Source of the DNA: Phlyctochytrium arcticum
Taxonomy: Eukaryota; Chytridiomycota; Chytridiomycetes; Chytridiales; Chytridiaceae
Direction of reading: 5' to 3'
DNA: 64,000 bases
NCBI GenBank assembly: GCA_025602905.1
Contig: JAHLKI010000027.1
Span: forward strand, 1 to 64,000
The notes beneath the pieces are model-generated. The model saw only the letters and a program-made list of their open reading frames with translations, was not told the origin of the DNA and ran no database searches. A program made the position numbers and the translations under genes. Of the stretch, positions 11,948-21,663 are shown piece by piece. Within the stretch, counting starts at the first letter, position 1. Each line of letters begins with the position of its first letter.

Positions 11948-11955
11948 GGGTTAGG

Positions 11956-14900
11956 AATAACGGTTCTTATTAGGCTGGAGGCAATGTAGATACATCAGGT
12001 ACTATCTAAATGACTAAAGTAATCAAGCTACATAGAGAAATGTCCAAAAAAAAGTGAAAACAAGTATAAATGGTCGAAAAAGTAGCATAAATACGCCGTG
12101 AAACACGCCAAAGCATGGCCAGGATATGTCCAGTAACTCCAAAGAATAGTGTGGGAACTTGCAAATTCTCATGGAATGGGCAATTTTTGGGAGGAAACTT
12201 GAAATTTGAGAGAAAAGTTGAAATGGTGATAAAGGAAGTGAGGACCAGAGTTGTTAGGAGAGTTAACCGGCGTGCGCAGAGTAGTGCTGAGTTGAAATCA
12301 AGGGGCAGCAGGCTTGCTTTCTGAAAAAACTTTGTGGTAAGGTGGGAAAATGTGGAAAAAATGTCAACTTCATGCCTTGGGCATGATGAGAGAGCTTGAA
12401 AATGGTGTGTGCGGGGATTGCCATAGTCTACAAATGGTGTTACGGGAAGCTGTGCCGAGTTTGAGGTCATTTGAGTGATTTTTGATGGAGTTGGAAAAAA
12501 TGAGGTATTGATAGTGTTTTCCCATATTTTGCAGAAGTCATATTAGAATGAACAAATACGGCAGGAGGATGATGAGATTTCGCCCACAGTTGCCGGCATG
12601 GGTGGTGTATGGGGTGGTGGGGTCATACTGGCTGGATGGGCGCATTTCAGGGAGCGCAGTATGAGGGAAGAGGTGTTTTTTGTGGATGTCTGGTCTTGAA
12701 GAGCTGAAGGCAGGGAGAGATGATGGGCCTCACTAGTACATGTAGTAGTCGGAGCCAGGGCGGCTGTTGTTCATTGAGAGCCCAGATCGACTTAGGGACA
12801 GGAGACCACAGCAGGAGGAGAGAAGCGTGGGAAAAAAACGAAACTGGGTGATGTCGAGTCAACAACCGGCCAGAGACGGTCGACGCACATGCCCCATGGG
12901 CTGGCAAGCGGGGACGTGGATGAGTTGACTTAAGAGCATACCGCATTAGCACCAAAAGTGAGGCCAGGAGGGGAAATCGGGTGTTTTGCCGAAATAGTAG
13001 ATTGCAAGACTTGAGGTATTGAATTCCAGTCAAAATGAGGCAAACTGATACTAGGGTATTCCATTTGGGTACCATTTCGAGGCTGGGACGAAGTCCCAGA
13101 ACGAGAAATGCATTTTGGAATTTGATGGGTTTTATTGTTGGTGGGTGGAGATGAATGCCAAGAGGATAAAGAGATTTTTGATGGGGGGGTAGTTGGAGAC
13201 ACAAGAGTAGGCAGGGTCTTGTTGGACACAGTGTTCTAGTGTTAGGTGGTGTTGTTGGCCATCTTGTGGATGTTTTTTGTGAGGATGTCTATGAGGCAGG
13301 TGTGCTGAGGGTGGTACATGGTGTAAATTGGCCTTGGGAACTCGGGGTGGTGGGAGTGGGACCATAGACACAGTTTTTCCAATGAGGTGGTAGAGTAGGT
13401 GACCAGAGGCGCCCAGTATGTTCCATATGGATCATGGAAAGTTGAGTTCCAGAGTGTGGGAGAAAAGTCGCGATTTTTCAGACAGAAACTCTTGCTACTA
13501 GAATAAGACACTACCAAAGTAGCATGAAGAGCACCGTAGCGTGTGGGGCGATGATTGGCCATTAGCGCCCGACTCCGTAGATCCATAAATGGACAAGATG
13601 GCATGAGAAATACCGCCAAACAGCACAAACCCGGCCCTGGCAAGGAAAGTGATAATGGGCAGTGGGTTCTGGCACAGGGGGTGGTAGGGGGTACATAGAC
13701 GGTGGTTTGGGGCCAGTTGTAGGTCATCCAGGTCGAGACTCAGGGGACAGGTGGCCAGGGATAAAAATTCCAAAAATTTCGGGCTGTCCTCCAGACTAGG
13801 TAAACTTGATGAGGACTGAAAGGGGCATGCTGAAAGTGGTACCAGAGCTGGAACCGGGTACGGGGCGAGGGCGGGTATAGTCAAAAGTCCGTTGTCTTGA
13901 TGCTCCTGCCTGATTCCAGGTGGTATGCATGGGGCTGGGTTGACATGGAAAAAGTTGATGAAAAAGGCTTGAGAGGGTGGCATATGCCGTATATACGGAT
14001 GGGGAAGGTATAGACGGTTCTTTAGGTGACATGCAAGCGTGTCCAAGTGCAAAGCTGTGGGTAAGGTGTCCAATCACAGGAAATACTAAAAATTCCCGCC
14101 ATCCTCCAGACTAGGTAAAGTTCCTGTTGAGGTGTGATAAAGGGCCCATGATTGCACAGAAGTTGCAGGTGGGTATGGTGGGACATTTGTTGCTGTTGAT
14201 TGGCGGTTTGCATGCCCCGTTCTTGATTTGGGGGTTGGTGCGGGTGGTGTTGAGGGTGGGTAGATGATAATGATGAAAACCACTGGACAGGGTGCCATAT
14301 GTCACAGTGTTTGATAGAGGGGGTGTTGAAGGTGGTGTGGGTGAGATTTGGGTCCAACTGGAGCAAAAAAAGTGGTAAAAAGTGCTGGAGATTGCGAAAG
14401 TCATAAATGCTCGGTTTTTGAGAAATATTTCTAAGTCCCAATACCCAGAAGCGTGATTGGCATGTACTTCATGGCAATGGGGTCCCATAAGCCCAATTCT
14501 TCACAGATACTGGAGAGCACCATTTCCGACTATAGGGTGGAGCTTGGGAGTGTTGTTATAGGGTAATTCTCGAGGTTGTCATAGGTGCTGCTGTCTTGAT
14601 AAACAAAGCTGCCAAATTTGAGACATGTGCATTCCAAAATTGCAAATTTTCAACATGAGCCTAGCCGTTCTGGGAGTTGAAGTGATGGATGTAGGGCATT
14701 TTGGAGGTCATACTTTTGCTCCTTGAGGTGGGGTTTGGTTGGATATTAACAAACTTTACCCAAGGGAAGCCGTTTTATCGGCGATCAGTGCAAACTAGTG
14801 GTACAGGCACTCCCCTGATTCAAATGGAGCATGAGTTGCAGAAACCTGACTTTGAAGGGTCGAGAAAAGAAAATTTGATGGTGTGGGGGTGGTGGGAGGA

Positions 14901-15120
14901 AAAAGGCAATCATCAAATTTGGGTACCAAATGCCAATAATGGGAGTGAGATTGTGAATGATTGTAGCAAGGAGTTGATAAGGGAGAGTCCAGAGCAGTAA
15001 GTAGCTGAAGACTAGCAGTTTGATGGATTGTTGGTGAGAGGAAGTTGTGGTGTTCTTGGAGGTGAGGTGATGCCAGTTGTAATTGGGATAGTCTGAAGTT
15101 GATTGAAGCGGAGATCTGGA
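11956..15120 (-). other. Very long 3' untranslated region of A1
   Basis: About 3.2 kb between the ORF2 stop and the 3' terminus, conserved in A2 (24673-27838). Frames inside are open on the minus strand (for example 12006-12470) but show no domain. There are diverged internal repeats: TCCTCCAGACTAGGTAAA occurs at about 13788 and again at about 14101. It also carries a 17-nt perfect hairpin sequence at 13083-13099 that is shared with family B. Confidence 0.75.
13083..13099 (-). repeat. Hairpin element CTGGGACTTCGTCCCAG in the A1 3'UTR
   Basis: Perfect inverted repeat: 7-bp stem with a 3-nt loop on the sense (minus) strand. The same 17 nt occur in A2 (25800-25816) and twice in each family B 3' region (17438-17454, 17487-17503; 33783-33799, 33832-33848). 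Flanking sequence differs between A and B. Confidence 0.8.
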
Positions 15121-17002
15121 TTACATAATCACACCGATGGCCGCTGGAAAGTGAAGGGCGGTATTGGGGGGAGAAGCGGGTGACAGGGCAGATGAAAAGG
15201 GGGCCGCCGAAGGGATCACACGACCTGCCGGTGGGCGTAGTGCTTCTTGTTCCAAAGGGTCACCCCATTCCTCGTCCATCAACTGTCGGTATACAATTTG
15301 AAGCAAGACCGCAAATAAATATCCGTCGGCATGGTTTACCACGCAATCCAATGCACTGTACAGTTCCGTATCCAGTTTCTTGTCCAAGAGCCGTTGTCGA
15401 TCCTTTAATAACCATTCCGAAATCCGCGGCCATTCTGCATGAGTCTCAAAGAACGGGAGCGCACATTCAATCATACAGCGGCGATTCACCCAACGGCGGC
15501 AGATATCACACTTCTTCCTTGACATAAGGACGTTTTCCCGCCACTTGATGGCCCATGGTCGGAGGACTGGAGGTTGCAGATAGAAGACGGAGTCAACATA
15601 ACTCTGGGGGCGCCGGTACAGAATGTAGTTTGCCAGTGGGGAGCCTGCCGGTCCTGAATCAAAACGTCGGTACAGTAACTGGTCCAAATTTGATTTTCGA
15701 ACATAGGACCGCCAGCTAATTGGATTTTCTTCTGGTGGTGAGGCCGCAACAACAGCACGCCAAGCGATCACGTCAGTAGGTGGTAGCAAACATCGAGGAA
15801 GAACTGCATCGATAGATAGTAATGGCGTGACGGGGGCCGCAATGGATGGCAAAGAGAACAAAGGATTGGATTGTGGCATCTTTTCCAAATGCAAAAAGTA
15901 GGAGCCCACCATATCAACAGCCCGATGGCTCCACTGTCCTAGCGCACTCATGCTCTCATGTAACTGTTGCGGTGCGAGTCGGCCAAATATCCAATCGAGG
16001 GCCTCGCAATGAAGCTTCTCTAATCCCGTACGCAACGGCAATCGACGGGGATCAGCACCAGACCATATCCAGAAGGGAGGAAGACCGAAGTCTGTATGTG
16101 ACCGAACGAAAGTTTTGTACAGGGTAAGTCGCACCACCACTGGCCAGAGATTTCCGCTAATCATCAGAGCTTTAAGCATTCGAGTAGCCTTGCCAAGACG
16201 GATATCCAGATGATCTTTCCACATAATTCCTTTTGCCCCCGTCGGAAATCCAAGGTATTTGTAATTTTCAACCTTGGGTACAGACTTGCTGGCTAATAGA
16301 AGAGTAGGCGGGCCGGAAGCATCCCACTTGTCCTTCCAAACCACGCCGCACTTGCTATTATTGAACTCCATCCCGTTTTCCGCTGCCCATATGGTACAAA
16401 CATCCAGAAAGAGTTGTGCTTCCCTGATATCAATTGGCTGGAGTTTGATATCATCGGCATAGGCAAGAGATGGGGGGAATTTGCGGATGGTCAAATCTGT
16501 CATAGTATCCATTGTCAATAGCAAAGTGTCAATGAAAACATTGAATAACAGTGGTGAGACGAGTGACCCTTGAAACAGTCCACATTCACGCGAAACAGAT
16601 GGCGTGAGTTCACCGTTGACAACGAAACGAGAGGATGGCTCGCGGCACATTAAACTATAGACAAGTGCAACCGCCCACACTGATGCTCCTGCTTCTTTCA
16701 CCCGCTCAAGTAAACGAGAATGCGGGACTCTATCATACGCGGCCTTTAGGTCCAAGTAAATAGAGATGTCAGAGCCCAGACGAATACTTTCACTCCCAAT
16801 GAGCGCTTGGGTAATAGCCGAATGCCGTGAGCGAAAGCCGCCCTGTCCAGGATGGACTTTGGCCCAATCTTCACCATGCCACACAGTCAATACTCTTTTC
16901 TCGAAAAGCCGACGCAGGACACAAGTATTGGCAATAGGCCGAGTGTCGGCAGGTCCAACGAGATCACCATCCACTTTGGCTGTCAAGGTCACATTTGCAG
17001 AG
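15121..17002 (-). pseudogene. A1 ORF2 fragment (reverse transcriptase and C-terminal part)
   Basis: The readable frame keeps the RT domain and beyond: KVDGDLVGPADTRPIANT, GGFRSRHSAITQAL, YLDLKAAYDRVPHSRLLE, GLFQGSLVSPLLFNVFID, the catalytic YADDIKLQ, and the zinc-knuckle-like CDICRRWVNRRCMIEC near the C-terminus. The N-terminal endonuclease and the start of the RT region are missing because of the 5' truncation at 17002. The remaining frame has no stop, so loss was by truncation and not by decay. It translates almost identically to the intact copy in A2. Confidence 0.9.
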
Positions 17003-17015
17003 GGTTAGGGTTAGG
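17003..17015 (+). repeat. Telomeric tract between A1 and B1
   Basis: GGTTAGGGTTAGG on the plus strand, joining the truncated 5' end of A1 to the 3' end of B1. Confidence 0.9.
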
Positions 17016-17060
17016 ATGTGAGGAGAGTGTTATTTGAGAGCATGCACATATACAGAACAT

Positions 17061-17081
17061 ATCTATCTATAAGACTAACTA
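17061..17081 (-). promoter_or_regulatory. Conserved 3'-tail motif (B1)
   Basis: Sense strand GTTAGTCTTATAGATAGATA, about 45 nt before the telomeric terminus. The core TTAGTC, 2-3 nt, TAGATAG occurs at an equivalent place in A1 (12001-12020), A2 (24718-24737), B2 (33406-33426), B3 (38739-38760) and C (46830-46853). A role in recognition of the RNA by the element's own reverse transcriptase is inference. Confidence 0.6.
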
Positions 17082-17437
17082 GAAAAAACGAGAAAAAGGA
17101 GCAAAAAATGATAAAACTACGAAAAAAGGCGATTTCAGACTGGAGCCCGGCAGTGGGGAGGAACGGTGAGTGAGGGGGAGTAATCCAGAAAGATGCGCAC
17201 GGCAAAGAGCGTTAAGATGTCCTAAGACACCTTATGTGCAAGGGTGGGTGAATGGGTCGAGAAAACGCGAAAAATGGTGGTAAGAAGGGACTTGGGGTTT
17301 GGAGGGCATTTCAGCCTGAGAGACGCGTGGCCCGTGCTTGGGAAGATGTGGTGGATGAGGTAGAGCAGCGGGGCAGAGGTGGAGGCCGAGGTGGTGGTGA
17401 GGGAGGTGATGTAGCGGTGATGGCAACAATTCCAGAG

Positions 17438-17503
17438 CTGGGACGAAGTCCCAGAGTAGAAGACGGTGGTGGTAACAATTCCAGAGCTGGGACGAAGTCC
17501 CAG
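17438..17503 (-). repeat. Paired hairpin elements in the B1 3'UTR
   Basis: Two copies of CTGGGACTTCGTCCCAG (sense) at 17438-17454 and 17487-17503, 49 bp apart, each preceded on the plus strand by ACAATTCCAGAG. In B3 one copy has a single change that alters only the loop base and leaves the stem intact (38317-38333). Confidence 0.8.
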
Positions 17504-17796
17504 AGTAAAAAAGGATGGTCGGGGAGAGTGTTGCGTGGTCTGGGGGAGGTCGAAGGCCGGGTGGTATTAATGATGGGGATGGCCAGGACGTGGGGTAGCG
17601 GGGGTTGCACACAGCGGTGATTTTGGTGAAGGGCCCGATGGAATTAGTGATGGGGATGGCCAGGAGGTAATGGGGATGAGAAATGCGTGGGAGGGGTGAA
17701 TGCAGGCTGCGCGGTGCCGATGGTAACGGCATACGCCGGGAGATGATGTGGGGAGAGTTGTCGGTGGGAGAGAAGGCGTGGAGGGTTGCTGTGTCC

Positions 17797-20700
17797 TTAT
17801 CCAATGCCGGTGATGGGAAGGCCGATGTATTTGGTGGAGGGGAAGGTCGCGGCCGTGTGGTTGTTGTGATGGCGAGGGTGGTGGGGATATGGGTGAAAGC
17901 GCGGGGAGGTCGTGGCGGTGATGCAGCGGGCGAGGGGACGCGCGCGGGCTTCAGTGGAGGCATCATGCGGTGGTGGGAAGGAGGGAAGGACGGAGGGCCT
18001 TTCTTGAGGAGCTGGGGCCGTGACCGTGGTGGGGATGGGTGGTTGGAGTTGGTAGGATGCGCGACGAGACCCGTGAGGGCGTCGGTAGCGGTAGCGGTGA
18101 TGTTGGGTGGGATGGGAAGGTTGTTGTGGTGGTAGCGGCAAGTGGGGGAGCGGTGGGCGTGATGGGGGCGCGGTCCGGGGTGAGGAGGATGCGGTGTGTG
18201 CGGGGGTATTATCAGAAGCCGTGGGGAGTGCTGGGGTATCTTGGGAAGAGCCTGTGTTGCTGGGGGTATCGGGTATGTTGCGGGGAGGGGAATCATCTAC
18301 ACTACTTACTATTCTACTACTAGGGGGAGGGGGGGATGGCGGTGCTTGGTCTTGGATGTCGAGGTTGGCAGAGGTCCAGGATTGCATGGTCGTGTAGAGG
18401 AGAGTGAAGTTGTCGTAGTCTTTGTGGTTGAGCGTCTCGTCGAGGATGTTGTAGTGGGGGGCGTGGTAGCCGCGTTCGCGGAGCTTCTTGCGTTGGGCGA
18501 GCGTGTTGGTGAGGTGGGTGATGATGGCGGGGGTGGTGATGTCGCGGAAAGGGTTGCAATCGACGATATGCCCGCGGGTAAGGCGTTGGCGGCAGATGGG
18601 ACATTGGAGATGGGGGTTGAGGTTGTTGAGGCGCCAGCGAACAATCTGGCGGGCGAGGGAAGGAGGGCGTTGGAATATGCCAGTATCGGCGCCGACACCG
18701 TGGCCAGTCCTACAAGTGTTGCTGATGGAGTTGGCGAGGATAGACGGGTTGGCGAGAAACCCATTGCGAACGGAGCGGGCGGGTATAGATCGGTTGTCGA
18801 GGGGGTGGGTGCTGGAGGAAAGGGTCGCGCGGTGTTGGAGGATGCGGTCACGGCGAAGGAATTTCTTCCAAGTAAGACGGGGGCCGGTGAAGCTGGGGGG
18901 GTATGCATTGACAATGTTGTTGTAGGCGGCGAGGAGTGGTTGAGTTTGGAGACGGAGCCGAGGGATGATTTCACCGAGGGACCATGGGCCACACTCGGGA
19001 AAGCGGGCATTCACTACGGCCCAGGGGGAGGTGGCGGAGAAGGTGTTGTTGTAGGAGGAGAGGCGGAACGCGAAGGATGCAGCAAACTCGGTCATCTTGC
19101 GGACGGGGTTGGTGAGAGAGGTTAGTGATTCCATTGTTGCGAGGGACGTGGCGGAGGAGGTGTTGAAGATCCATTCCAGGGCGGTGCGGTGGTTGGTGGT
19201 GAGGAGGGTGAGGAGAGATCGTTGAACATCTGGCGGTTGACCATCCAGCCATAGGCCGAAGGCCTCCATACCATAAGTACAGAGCGATTGGATGAATGTG
19301 CGGTAGATGGTGAGTTTGGTGCCGGGGGTCCAGGCCTGGCCACGCATCATGGTATAAGAGAGAAGGCGGTCGGCTTTGGTGGTGGTGGTGGTAATGAACT
19401 TGGGCCAGTTAATGCCGCGACGGGTATGGGGGTATCCTAGGTACTTGTATTCGGAGACGTGGGGGAGGAAGCCATCTTGGAGGGGGAGAACGGCATCGGG
19501 TGGAGCGCCAATAATGCCACATTTAGCCAGTCCAAACTTCAGAAAATTCGCATCGGCCCATGCCTCACAGAGGGCGAGTGAGGTGCGGATGGTGGGGAGG
19601 GTAGCGGCCTGGAGTTTGATGTCGTCGGCAAAGAAAAGGGCGTTGGGGAGGTTGTTGTTGGGAAAGTCGTTGGTGGGCGCAAGGATAACGGCGAGCGGGT
19701 CTATAAACAGGTTGAAGAGGAGAGGGGAGAGAACCGATCCTTGGAAGAGTCCGCGGATGATGGGGATGGGGTCGCAGCGGGTTCCATTGACTACCGCTAC
19801 GGTGGACATGAAGCGGCAGAACAGCGCGAACACTAGACTTAAGTCGCGGCGAGGGGCGCCACGCCCAGCCAGAACTTGCATCAGGTGTCGATGTGGGACA
19901 TGATCGTACGCACCCACCACGTCGAGAAAGACCTGAAGCTGGGCACCTAGTCTACACGAGGCGTCGGACGCGAGAGCTAGGTGGGTCGATCCTTGACGTC
20001 GCTGGAATCCGCCTTGAGAAGGATGAACTTTGGCCCACGGGCGGCCACGCCAGGCGCGATGGAGACGTCCTTCAAAGATACGGCGGAGAATTTGAGTGAG
20101 GGAGATGGGGCGACAAGCAGAAATACGAGAGTCGGTGGTGGTTTTGGGGATGAGTACAAGTTTACTGGTATTCCAACATTGCGGGGTTGCCCCCACAGCG
20201 AGGAAGTGACGGAAGATGGCAGTAATGTCTTGTTCGAAGGTGGTGGAGTAGGTAAGGGTGGTGAGGAGAGTTTGATGGAGGCCGTCGGGCCCTCCGCTAC
20301 GGCACTTGGGGTATCGACGGATGGCATCACAGATGGAGGTGAGGGAGAAGGCGCGGCGTTCGGCATGGGATAGTTCGTAGGTGAGGGAGCCGCCTGGGTC
20401 GTCTGGAGGCGTTGATGAGCAGGTGGAGAAGGTGGTGGAAAAGCGGGCGGTGGTAGCGTCATTGGGCGTGAGGTTGGCATCACCGCTGGTGAGTGTGGGT
20501 TGAAGGCCACGGCGGGAGCGTTTGAATGCACGGATGGCGGCGGTAGTGGTAAGGGGGTCATGGAGGTCGGTGGTGGAGATGGGGATGACTTCGGTTGATT
20601 GGGGGCGGGACTTGGCGCGGGAGACGCTGTAGTAGCCGAGGGTATGTTGAGCAACCGAGAGGAGGGTATCTTGAAGAGCTAGACCAAGGGTATCAACGGT

Positions 20701-21663
20701 GGAACACACAGCGGCACGGTCGGATAACGGTGTTTCTTCGGCAGAGGCCAGAGCGGTAAGTAGTGGTCCCCGAAAGGCTAAGTACTTCTGACATACACGT
20801 TCGCACACGTCGGTCCGAACGAGGTCGCGCAGATGGATAGATCGGCTTTCTGACGCGGCCCCGTCCACTCCCCACCAACCAGGAGGATAATTAACCGGAC
20901 GTCTTTCTCCGGGCCTGGCTGATGGTGAGTGCCCGCTAGCTAGAGTCTGGAGGGGAGAGGGAAGAGAAGAGAGTTCGAGAGACATTAGTCCATGATCAGA
21001 GCGAATGACATTACGATAGTAGCCCCAGTCCGGAACTAGTCCAGGCTGTGCAAACACGAGATCTGTTGTAGTCTTGCCGTGGGTAGGTCGGGTATGAATA
21101 AGGTCGTGGGTATCGGTGATGGTGAAGATGGTATCGCGCCGGCCAGGCTCGGTGGTAGTGGAATCATTGGTGAGAGCGCCCAGACGGATATTAACGTCGC
21201 CAAGGAGAATATGGGGAGGGGGATGTTGTGTGAGGATGGTAGTGATAGTATCGTCGTCGAGGCGGGGAGGGAGGTACACAGCGCGGATGATGTGGTGAAA
21301 GTACCGGAAGGTAATTGAGAATTCACTGACACCGATGAGGGAGACATGGTGTTGGTAGAGGGGAGGGACAACAAGAATCAGACCACCATTTTGATGGCCG
21401 ACGGTGCGCGCTGTTGCGGGGAGGGTAGAGCTGGCCATGATCCAGTTACAAGACGTAGCATTCCTGGGCACGCCCCACGTCTCTGCAACGACGAGGGCGC
21501 CCCACTGCCAGCGGTCAAAAAGCTCCTTGAGTGTGGTATATTTGGCATCACTTAGTCCTTGGGCATTGACATAGGCGAGGGTATATGGGAGACGAGGTAT
21601 ATGGTCGGGGGGTATAGGGGGAGGATCGTGGTCTCTGTCGCGGGGTGGAGTTTGGCTAATCAT
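17797..21663 (-). CDS. B1 ORF2: endonuclease-reverse transcriptase (1288 aa)
   Basis: Nicks target DNA and copies the element RNA from the nick (target-primed reverse transcription). The N-terminal AP-type endonuclease has LAYVNAQGL, VVAETWG, GHQNGGLILVVPP, LLGDVNIRLG and RSDHGLMSLEL. The RT follows with RPISLTQILRRIFE, VFLDVVGAYDHVPHRHLM, RGLFQGSVLSPLLFNLFID and the catalytic FADDIKLQ. A CCHC-type knuckle (CPICRQRLTRGHIVDC) comes next, then a long Pro/Ser/Thr-rich tail of about 200 residues not seen in A or C. The start ATG overlaps the ORF1 stop as ATGA at 21663-21660, so ORF2 is probably made by termination-reinitiation. No RNase H motif was found. B2 carries an apparently identical partial copy. 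Confidence 0.9.
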   Translation of the reverse strand: MISQTPPRDRDHDPPPIPPDHIPRLPYTLAYVNAQGLSDAKYTTLKELFDRWQWGALVVAETWGVPRNATSCNWIMASSTLPATARTVGHQNGGLILVVPPLYQHHVSLIGVSEFSITFRYFHHIIRAVYLPPRLDDDTITTILTQHPPPHILLGDVNIRLGALTNDSTTTEPGRRDTIFTITDTHDLIHTRPTHGKTTTDLVFAQPGLVPDWGYYRNVIRSDHGLMSLELSSLPSPLQTLASGHSPSARPGERRPVNYPPGWWGVDGAASESRSIHLRDLVRTDVCERVCQKYLAFRGPLLTALASAEETPLSDRAAVCSTVDTLGLALQDTLLSVAQHTLGYYSVSRAKSRPQSTEVIPISTTDLHDPLTTTAAIRAFKRSRRGLQPTLTSGDANLTPNDATTARFSTTFSTCSSTPPDDPGGSLTYELSHAERRAFSLTSICDAIRRYPKCRSGGPDGLHQTLLTTLTYSTTFEQDITAIFRHFLAVGATPQCWNTSKLVLIPKTTTDSRISACRPISLTQILRRIFEGRLHRAWRGRPWAKVHPSQGGFQRRQGSTHLALASDASCRLGAQLQVFLDVVGAYDHVPHRHLMQVLAGRGAPRRDLSLVFALFCRFMSTVAVVNGTRCDPIPIIRGLFQGSVLSPLLFNLFIDPLAVILAPTNDFPNNNLPNALFFADDIKLQAATLPTIRTSLALCEAWADANFLKFGLAKCGIIGAPPDAVLPLQDGFLPHVSEYKYLGYPHTRRGINWPKFITTTTTKADRLLSYTMMRGQAWTPGTKLTIYRTFIQSLCTYGMEAFGLWLDGQPPDVQRSLLTLLTTNHRTALEWIFNTSSATSLATMESLTSLTNPVRKMTEFAASFAFRLSSYNNTFSATSPWAVVNARFPECGPWSLGEIIPRLRLQTQPLLAAYNNIVNAYPPSFTGPRLTWKKFLRRDRILQHRATLSSSTHPLDNRSIPARSVRNGFLANPSILANSISNTCRTGHGVGADTGIFQRPPSLARQIVRWRLNNLNPHLQCPICRQRLTRGHIVDCNPFRDITTPAIITHLTNTLAQRKKLRERGYHAPHYNILDETLNHKDYDNFTLLYTTMQSWTSANLDIQDQAPPSPPPPSSRIVSSVDDSPPRNIPDTPSNTGSSQDTPALPTASDNTPAHTASSSPRTAPPSRPPLPHLPLPPQQPSHPTQHHRYRYRRPHGSRRASYQLQPPIPTTVTAPAPQERPSVLPSFPPPHDASTEARARPLARCITATTSPRFHPYPHHPRHHNNHTAATFPSTKYIGLPITGIG

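Larger units (their letters stand above)
11946..17002 (-). mobile_element. A1: family A non-LTR retrotransposon, 5'-truncated
   Basis: Minus-strand copy with its 3' end at a telomeric tract (TAGGGTTAGG, 11946-11955). It contains a 3' untranslated region of about 3.2 kb and the C-terminal 60% of ORF2. It is co-linear with A2 at a constant offset of 12717 bp (12718 past one single-base indel) and nearly identical by eye; differences seen include one base near 12269 and one near 12793. The 5' end breaks at GCAGAG (17002), inside ORF2 just before the RT domain, where the tract leading into B1 starts. Confidence 0.9.

Noticed and set aside
12006..14488. Several minus-strand frames of 90-190 codons in the family A 3'UTR
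   Set aside because: Composition-driven (Pro, His, Ser, Thr rich), overlapping each other in different frames, no domains. They persist in A2 only because the copies are nearly identical.
18196..19125. Long plus-strand frames inside family B elements (also 34541-35470, 22386-23246)
   Set aside because: They are antisense shadows of ORF1/ORF2 in GC-skewed DNA with no recognisable domain.
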